In this document: piece after piece, positions 59,105 through 64,000 of the stretch
How the letters are laid out: each line of letters opens with the position of its first letter
Numbering within the stretch: position 1 is the stretch's first letter
DNA from: DATCMH01 sp036563505
GTDB lineage: Bacteria; Pseudomonadota; Alphaproteobacteria; Rhizobiales; Beijerinckiaceae
Length of the DNA: 64,000 nucleotides
Assembly: GCA_036563505.1 (NCBI GenBank)
Contig: DATCMH010000002.1
Span: 434,001-498,000 of the forward strand
Reading direction: 5' to 3'
Translations under genes and position numbers: made by a program
Notes under the pieces: model-generated
What the model saw: only the letters and a program-made list of their open reading frames with translations
Database searches by the model: none
What the model was told of the DNA's origin: nothing

Positions 59105-60052
59105 ATGCAGACCCGCCGCCTCGGACGTTCCGACATCCACGTCCCGCCGTTCTGCCTCGGCGGCAACGTCTTCGGCTGGACGGCGGACGAGACGGCGTCC
59201 TTCGCCGTGCTCGACGCCTATCTCGACGCGGGCTTCACCTTCATCGACACCGCCGACATCTACTCGACCTGGGGGCCGGGTCACACGGGCGGCGAATCGG
59301 AAACGGTCATCGGCCGCTGGATGAAGGCGCGCGGCTGCCGCGACCGCGTCGTCATCGCGACCAAGGTCGGCGGCGAGATGGCGCCGGACAAGAAGGGTCT
59401 TTCGAAGGCCTACATCCTGCAGGCCGTCGAGGACTCGCTGCGGCGCCTGCAAACCGATGTCATCGACCTCTACCAGTCCCATTTCGACGACGAGAACCTG
59501 CCCGTGGAGGAGCCGCTCCAGGCCTACGACGCCTTGATCAAGGCGGGGAAGGTGCGCGCCGTCGGCGCGTCGAACTTTTCTCCGGCCCGGCTCTCCGCGG
59601 CATTGGACGCGAGCCGGCGGGACGGACTGCCCCGCTACGAGAGCCTGCAGCCGGGCTACAACCTCTACGACCGCCAGGAGTTCGAGGCGGAGCTCGCCGA
59701 TCTGTGCCGGCGCGAGGAGCTCGGCGTCATCCCCTACTTCTCCCTCGCGGCGGGCTTCCTCACGGGCAAGTACCGCTCGAAGGCCGATCTCGAAGGCCGC
59801 GCCCGGGCCGGCCGGGTCGGGCGCTACCTCGACGCCAGGGGCGAGCGCATCCTCAGCACGCTCGACGCCGTGGCTGCCGACCAGGGAGCGACGCCCGCGC
59901 AGGTGGCGTTGGCTTGGCTGATCGCCCGCCCGGGGCTGACCGCCCCCATCGCCAGCGCGACCTCCGTCGCGCAGCTCGACGAGTTGCTGGCCGCCCCTCG
60001 CCTCTCCTTGAGCGCGGACACCCTCGCCCGCCTCGACGAGGCGAGCGCGTGA
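59105..60052 (+). CDS. Aldo/keto reductase
   Basis: 315 residues from ATG 59105, with AGGAGG nine bases upstream. The AKR tetrad is visible: Asp and Tyr in FIDTADIYSTW, Lys in VVIATKVGG and His in DLYQSHFDDE. The NADPH site includes SLQPGYNLYDR and the C-terminal IASATSVAQLDE. It reduces aldehydes or ketones in the cytoplasm; the substrate is unknown. Its stop overlaps the GTG start of a RidA gene by four bases. Confidence 0.93.
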   Translation: MQTRRLGRSDIHVPPFCLGGNVFGWTADETASFAVLDAYLDAGFTFIDTADIYSTWGPGHTGGESETVIGRWMKARGCRDRVVIATKVGGEMAPDKKGLSKAYILQAVEDSLRRLQTDVIDLYQSHFDDENLPVEEPLQAYDALIKAGKVRAVGASNFSPARLSAALDASRRDGLPRYESLQPGYNLYDRQEFEAELADLCRREELGVIPYFSLAAGFLTGKYRSKADLEGRARAGRVGRYLDARGERILSTLDAVAADQGATPAQVALAWLIARPGLTAPIASATSVAQLDELLAAPRLSLSADTLARLDEASA

Positions 60053-60435
60053 CCCGTCGCCTCGTCTCCACCGGTTCGCCCTTCGAGCGGGCCGGTGGTT
60101 ACTCCCGGGCCGTGGTGCAGGAGCCCTTCGCCTTCGTCGCCGGCACCACGGGTTACGACTATTCCACCATGACCATGCCCGAGAGCGTGGAGGAGCAGAC
60201 GGAGAACTGCTTTCGCACGATCAGCGCGGCGCTCGCCGAGGCCGGTTTCGCGCTCGAGGATCTCGTGCGGGTGCAGTATTTCGTGACCTCCCGCGAGGAC
60301 GGCGAGCGGGCCTTTCCCGTCTTCGGCCGCTGGCTCGGTGAGATCCGCCCGGCCGCCGGCCTCTACATCGTCGCGGGCCTGCTCAAGCCCGAGATGAGGA
60401 TCGAGGTCGAGGCCACGGCCATGCGCCGGGGCTGA
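60049..60435 (+). CDS. RidA-family (YjgF/YER057c/UK114) protein
   Basis: 128 residues from GTG 60049. RidA-like sequence includes SPFERAGGYSRAVV, FVAGTTGYD, QTENCFRTISAALAEAGFALEDLVRVQYFV and the tail PEMRIEVEATAM. True RidA hydrolyses reactive enamines using an Arg; here the equivalent Arg is the one in PEMRIEVEA. Coupling to an aldo-keto reductase suggests clean-up of a reactive carbonyl or imine. Its position before leuB may matter, since RidA loss affects pyridoxal enzymes of branched-chain synthesis. Confidence 0.88.
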   Translation: MTRRLVSTGSPFERAGGYSRAVVQEPFAFVAGTTGYDYSTMTMPESVEEQTENCFRTISAALAEAGFALEDLVRVQYFVTSREDGERAFPVFGRWLGEIRPAAGLYIVAGLLKPEMRIEVEATAMRRG

Positions 60436-60472
60436 GCTCCCGTCCTCCACCCACCTCCATCCAATCCTCTCG

Positions 60473-60581
60473 CCTCATCCTGAGGTGCCGCGCAGCGGCC
60501 TCGAAGGATGGCTCCAGAGACGTCGACGGTTCTGGAGCCCTCCTTCGAGGCTCAGGCTTCGCCTTCGCGCCTCAGGATGAG
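60473..60581. repeat. Family C palindromic repeat, copy 2 (inverted)
   Basis: CCTCATCCTGAGGTGCCGCG at the left and GCGCCTCAGGATGAG at the right. Its internal order is the reverse complement of the 58945-59055 copy, so the two flank the AKR-RidA pair in opposite orientation. Confidence 0.85.
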
Positions 60582-60637
60582 AGGTGAGGGATGGATCACC
60601 CTCCCTTGCCAAGCCGCGTGAGGCCCGCCTAAACCCG

Positions 60638-60654
60638 CCCCGCAACGAACGGGG
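60638..60654 (+). other. Short hairpin just before leuB
   Basis: CCCCG-N7-CGGGG lies seven bases before the leuB ATG and covers the GGGG that would serve as ribosome site. Folding could limit leuB translation. No leader peptide rich in Leu codons is seen, so classical attenuation is not supported. Confidence 0.35.
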
Positions 60655-60660
60655 ATCCTG

Positions 60661-61767
60661 ATGGCGACGCATAAGCTTCTTCTCCTGCCCGGCGACGGCA
60701 TCGGCCCCGAGGTGATGGGTCAGGTGGAGAAGATCGTCGCCTGGTTCCGGTCGCGGGGACTCGGCTTCGAGACCGAGACCGACCTCGTCGGCGGCGCGGC
60801 CTACGACGCCCACGGGGCGGCAATCTCGGAAGCGGCGATGGAGCGGGCGAAAGGAGCCGACGCCGTGCTGTTCGGCGCGGTAGGTGGCCCGAAATGGGCC
60901 GATGTGCCCTATCGGCACCGGCCGGAGGCGGGGTTGCTGCGCCTGCGCAAGGATCTCGGCCTCTTCGCCAACATTCGCCCGGCGATCTGCTACCCGGCCT
61001 TGGCCGACGCCTCGTCGTTGAAGCGCGAGGTGGTGGAAGGGCTCGACATCGTCATCGTGCGCGAGCTCACCGGCGGCGTCTATTTCGGCGAGCCCAAGGA
61101 GATCGTGACCCTGGAGGACGGCTCGAAGCGCGCCGTCGACACTCAAGTTTACACGACGGGCGAGATCGAGCGCATCGCCCGGGTCGCGTTCGACCTTGCC
61201 AAGAAGCGGCGCAACAAGGTCTCGTCGGCGGAGAAGCACAACGTGATGCGCTCGGGCGTGCTGTGGAAGCAGGTGGTCACCGAGGTTCGCGCGGCGGAGT
61301 TCCCGGACGTGGAGCTCGAGCACGTGCTCGCCGACAACTGCGCCATGCAGCTCGTGCGCTGGCCCAAGCAATACGACGTCATCGTCACCGACAACCTCTT
61401 CGGCGACGTGCTCTCCGACGTAGCGGCGATGCTCACAGGCTCGCTCGGCATGCTGCCCTCCGCCTCGCTCGGCGCCGAGGAGGCGGGCACGGGCCGGCGT
61501 AAGGCGCTCTACGAGCCGGTCCACGGCTCGGCGCCGGACATCGCGGGGCGGGGCTTGGCCAACCCGATCGCGATGATCGGCTCGCTTGCCATGGCCCTGC
61601 GTTACTCGTTCGGTGAGGCGGAAGCCGCCGACCGGCTCGAGCGGGCGATCACCGACACGCTCGCCTCAGGCCTGCGCACCAAGGACATCGCCGGCCCGGG
61701 CACGAACGCGGTCGGCACCGCCGAGATGGGTGACGCCATCCTGAGCGCGCTCGATAGGGCGGCGTGA
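60661..61767 (+). CDS. leuB: 3-isopropylmalate dehydrogenase LeuB
   Basis: 368 residues. The opening LLLPGDGIGPEVMGQVEKIV is typical. The substrate site includes Arg residues in RPEAGLLRLRKDLGLFANIRP and the Lys and Asp residues in VLADNCAMQL and VTDNLFGDVLSDVA. The NAD site is PVHGSAPDIAGRGLANPIA. It oxidatively decarboxylates 3-isopropylmalate. It is separated from leuD by four genes and stands alone after a family C repeat. Confidence 0.97.
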   Translation: MATHKLLLLPGDGIGPEVMGQVEKIVAWFRSRGLGFETETDLVGGAAYDAHGAAISEAAMERAKGADAVLFGAVGGPKWADVPYRHRPEAGLLRLRKDLGLFANIRPAICYPALADASSLKREVVEGLDIVIVRELTGGVYFGEPKEIVTLEDGSKRAVDTQVYTTGEIERIARVAFDLAKKRRNKVSSAEKHNVMRSGVLWKQVVTEVRAAEFPDVELEHVLADNCAMQLVRWPKQYDVIVTDNLFGDVLSDVAAMLTGSLGMLPSASLGAEEAGTGRRKALYEPVHGSAPDIAGRGLANPIAMIGSLAMALRYSFGEAEAADRLERAITDTLASGLRTKDIAGPGTNAVGTAEMGDAILSALDRAA

Positions 61768-61794
61768 GGTCTAGGCCCGGAAGGAATTCGGCCC

Positions 61795-61911
61795 GTCATT
61801 CCGGGGCCGCGCAGCGGAACCCGGAATCCATGACTGGACGGGATGCTGCTCGCGGCCGCTCACCCGGTCGTGGGTTCCGGGTTCTCGGCTGACGCCGAGC
61901 CCCGGAATGAC
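61795..61911. repeat. 117-bp palindromic intergenic repeat, family A copy 3
   Basis: The same length and ends as 1238-1354 and 23079-23195 (GTCATTCCGGGG to CCCCGGAATGAC). It lies 27 bp after the leuB stop and 19 bp before the convergent small gene. Confidence 0.85.
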
Positions 61912-61930
61912 GAGCGAGAGGTGCGCGCCC

Positions 61931-62263
61931 TCAGCGCAGCGTGCCGGAAAAGTCCACCGGGCCGAAGGGGTTGCGGGCGCCGACGAAGGGGCCGTTGGTG
62001 ATCGGATCGGGCAGGACACCCTCGCCGAAGCGGTCCTTCATGTGCTGGTAGGGCGGCGTGTTGAGGTAGGAGCGCGCCTGCCAGCCGCCGGCATAGCGGC
62101 TCTCGGAGCCGAGGGGAGCGACGCGGCCGGCGTCGAGATAGGAACGGGGGCGCACAGTGACGACGACACCGTCGCTGCTGCGCACGCGACGCACCTGCGC
62201 CTCCGCCGGTACGGCGGACGCAACGGCCGCGAGGCTCAAGATTCCGAGAACGAGGGGGCGCAT
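61931..62263 (-). CDS. Small secreted protein, unknown function
   Basis: 110 residues with a clear signal peptide (PLVLGILSLAAVASAVPAEAQ). The mature 88 residues carry RSSDGVVVTVRPRSYLDAG, ARSYLNTPPYQH and GPFVGARNPFGPVDFSGTL. Two PRSYLDAG/ARSYLNTP segments look like a short internal repeat. There is no cysteine and no membrane helix, so it should be periplasmic or secreted. I do not recognise the family. It lies between leuB and the sulfite-oxidase-like gene, divergent from the latter. Confidence 0.72.
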   Translation of the reverse strand: MRPLVLGILSLAAVASAVPAEAQVRRVRSSDGVVVTVRPRSYLDAGRVAPLGSESRYAGGWQARSYLNTPPYQHMKDRFGEGVLPDPITNGPFVGARNPFGPVDFSGTLR

Positions 62264-62470
62264 GGAGGGCTCCTGGTGACCACGGCGGGCAGGCTAATCG
62301 ACGAAGCTTAACAGGTGGCGCTTCGCGGGTCAGCGGCAAGGCTGCCCGGGCGACAGATCAAGGCTCGGGCCGGCTCAAGGTTCCCTCCGCCGGCCTCAGC
62401 GTTGCCGAACGACCGGGGCCGGCTTAGCGTTCACCTGCAGGGTCAACAGATCAGGAACGACACAATCATC

Positions 62471-63658
62471 ATGAGCGGCGCGGCCGAACGGTTTCCCGAC
62501 GAGCGAAGCGGACACGAGGATCGAGGCGGCGCGCTTGAGGACGCTCCGGCCGAGGCGGTCCTGCGGGCGCTCCGCAAGGAGGCAGGCCTGCGCATCCTCG
62601 GCAGCCGCCCCCTCGTTGCCGAGACCCCGGAGCACTGGCTCGACGACGACACCACGCCGCTGCACCGTTTCTTCGTGCGCAACAACGGTTTGACGCCCTC
62701 TCTCGCGACCGATCCCGACCGCTGGCGGCTGGTGATCGACGGCGAAGTGCGCGAGCCCCTCTCCCTCAGCCTTGCCGAACTCAAGGAGCGCTTTCCCACC
62801 CGCACCCACCACATGGTGCTCGAATGCGCCGGAAACGGGCGCGCCTTTTTCCAGCCGCCGGCCAAGGGCAATCCGTGGTCGAACGGCGGCGTCGGCTGTG
62901 CCGCCTGGACGGGGGTGCCACTGGCCGAGGTGCTCGCCGCGGCTGGTGTCACCGAGCGTGCGGTCTATACCGCCCACGAGGGCGCCGACCCGCATACCTC
63001 CGATCCTGATCAGTTGCCGTTGTCGCGGGGCGTACCGATCGCCAAGGCGATGGACCCCATGAACCTCCTCGTCTTCGCGATGAACGGGGAGCCCTTGAAC
63101 CGCGCCCATGGCGGGCCCCTGCGCCTCGTCATTCCCGGTTGGGCAGGTTCCGTGAGCCACAAGTGGCTCACCCGGATCACGCTGCGCGACCGGGAGCACG
63201 ACGGACCCGGCATGCGCGGCACGTCCTACCGGCTGCCGCGCACCCCCATGGTGCCGGGCGGTCACGCCGACGAGGCCGGTTTCGAGGTGATCGGCGCCAT
63301 GCCGATCCGCTCAGTGATCACCAGTCCGCGGGCCAAGGCCCGCCTTCCCGCCGGCACGCGCCGTCTCGAGGTTCGCGGCCGGGCCTGGGGACACGAGAGC
63401 GAGGTGGCCCGCGTCGATCTCTCTCTCGATCTTGGCCAGACCTGGCACGAGACGGCGCTCGGCCCGCGGCGCAACCGCTACGACTGGCACCGCTGGTCGG
63501 TGGCCCTCGACCTGCCCTCCGACGGCTACTTCGAGCTCTGGGCCCGGGCGATGGATGCGGAAGGCCGCGCCCAGCCCTTCATCCCCGCCCGCTGGAACCC
63601 GCAAGGTTATGCCGGCAACGCGATCCACCGCGTGGCGATCACGGTCGGGGAGGGTTGA
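62471..63658 (+). CDS. Molybdopterin-dependent sulfite oxidase-like enzyme
   Basis: 395 residues from ATG 62471; no strong ribosome site. The SUOX fold is recognised by FFVRNNGLTPSLATDP, the cofactor Cys 119 in LECAGNGRAFF, SNGGVGCAAWTGVPLAEVL, RGVPIAKAMDP and GGPLRLVIPGWAGSVSHKWLTRI. A C-terminal dimerisation domain follows (RGRAWGHESEVARVDLS, YAGNAIHRVAI). It probably oxidises sulfite to sulfate with a cytochrome partner. No Tat signal or haem domain is visible, unusual for bacterial SorA/SorT enzymes, which act in the periplasm. Confidence 0.88.
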   Translation: MSGAAERFPDERSGHEDRGGALEDAPAEAVLRALRKEAGLRILGSRPLVAETPEHWLDDDTTPLHRFFVRNNGLTPSLATDPDRWRLVIDGEVREPLSLSLAELKERFPTRTHHMVLECAGNGRAFFQPPAKGNPWSNGGVGCAAWTGVPLAEVLAAAGVTERAVYTAHEGADPHTSDPDQLPLSRGVPIAKAMDPMNLLVFAMNGEPLNRAHGGPLRLVIPGWAGSVSHKWLTRITLRDREHDGPGMRGTSYRLPRTPMVPGGHADEAGFEVIGAMPIRSVITSPRAKARLPAGTRRLEVRGRAWGHESEVARVDLSLDLGQTWHETALGPRRNRYDWHRWSVALDLPSDGYFELWARAMDAEGRAQPFIPARWNPQGYAGNAIHRVAITVGEG

Positions 63659-63738
63659 GGGCGTTCTCTGGTGAAAGGGGTGGGCGGAAGGCGCCGCCCG
63701 GTGGAGTTGATAAAGGAAGATGAGTGCCTGCCCCAGCG

Positions 63739-64000
63739 CTTGCCCCACCCGACCCTCGCTGCGCGAGGGCCACCCTCCCCGCGAGCGGGGAGGGATGAGG
63801 GGCGCTGGTGCGCCCCCCTTCTCCCCTTGAGGGAGAAGGTGCCCTGCGCAGCAGGGCGGATGAGGGGTGGCGCGCAGCGCCTCGCGAAGCGAGCAGGATG
63901 CTCGGTGCGGAGAGAGACTGATCGGCCTTCCGGCCGGGCGCTCGTTGCCTCGCGCCACCCCTCTCCTGACCCCGCTTCGCGGGGCCACCCTCTCCCTCAA
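63739..64000. repeat. Composite intergenic repeat, family B copy 2 (runs off the window)
   Basis: Module order matches 15479-15752: CCCACCCGACCCTCGC, CCCTCCCCG/CGGGGAGGG, CTTCTCCCC/GGGAGAAGG, CAGGGCGGATGAGGGG, GCGCCTCGCGAAGCGA, then ACCCCTCTCCTGACCCCG and ACCCTCTCCC at the edge. The 342 bases after the sulfite-oxidase-like gene contain no gene. Confidence 0.8.

Noticed and set aside
60436..60660. Leucine attenuator before leuB
   Set aside because: The gap holds a family C repeat and a small hairpin but no leader peptide with Leu codons.
1..64000. tRNA, rRNA, CRISPR arrays, transposases, prophage genes
   Set aside because: Intergenic regions were read for T-loop GGTTCGAATCC-like motifs, regular spaced repeats and mobile-element proteins; none was convincing.

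Overview
The window is high-G+C DNA from an alphaproteobacterium, most likely order Hyphomicrobiales (Rhizobiales) and plausibly Methylobacteriaceae or a near relative. This rests on the iron regulator Irr beside fabA-fabB-fabI, a SWIB-domain protein, divergent DUF465 genes next to purE-purK, a three-gene proton-translocating transhydrogenase preceded by an aa3-oxidase subunit IV-like gene, an L,D-transpeptidase/DUF882 pair, and CtrA-like and EcfG-like promoter motifs. It reads as chromosomal core sequence. I see no rRNA, tRNA, CRISPR array, insertion sequence, phage or conjugation gene.

Layout. 1-13.5 kb: DNA repair and stress. It holds a 5'-truncated DUF4130-UdgX fusion, PBP1A, LigA, a YdeI-like protein, RuvA, a porin, a divergent HxlR/GST pair, two receiver-only response regulators, RuvC, YebC, a SWIB protein and a lone TadG-like protein. 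13.5-23.1 kb: a FecCD/FecE-type ABC pair without its binding protein, then trpS, murJ, a DsbA-like protein, fabI, fabB, fabA and divergent irr. 23.3-32.6 kb: an SH3 protein, a 2-hydroxyacid dehydrogenase, VOC protein, acyl-CoA synthetase, DUF465 pair, diguanylate cyclase, purE-purK, TPR lipoprotein and GNAT enzyme. 32.6-41.3 kb: pntB/pntAB/pntAA, the COX4-like protein, an ABC1 kinase, a solitary AbrB/MazE-like gene in a lower-G+C patch, an oligoendopeptidase F-like protease and an orphan sigma-54 response regulator. 41.4-53.7 kb is envelope biology: L,D-transpeptidase, DUF882 protein, a 4,6-dehydratase/reductase/initiating-transferase set resembling WreV-WreQ-WreU, an MBL hydrolase, and an 859-residue ABC exporter with a degenerate ATPase domain. 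53.8-63.7 kb: leuC, leuD and leuB interleaved with small peptidase, VOC, lytic transglycosylase, aldo-keto reductase and RidA genes, then a sulfite-oxidase-like enzyme.

The regulatory layer is the most notable part. Two exact TTAA-N7-TTAA motifs (CtrA type) lie upstream of peptidoglycan enzymes: PBP1A, and an MltB-type transglycosylase. A near match precedes the DUF882 gene. Four GGAAC-N17-GTT motifs, the form used by the general stress sigma factor EcfG, precede the two receiver-only regulators, the SWIB gene and irr. The one before irr is dyad-symmetric and points at fabA as well.

Several families of palindromic intergenic repeats fill most long non-coding gaps: a 117-bp element with GTCATTCCGGGG ends, a roughly 110-bp CCTCATCCTGAGG element, and a composite CCCTCTCCC/GGGAGAGGG element of about 265 bp. 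All calls come from reading the sequence; no database search was run.
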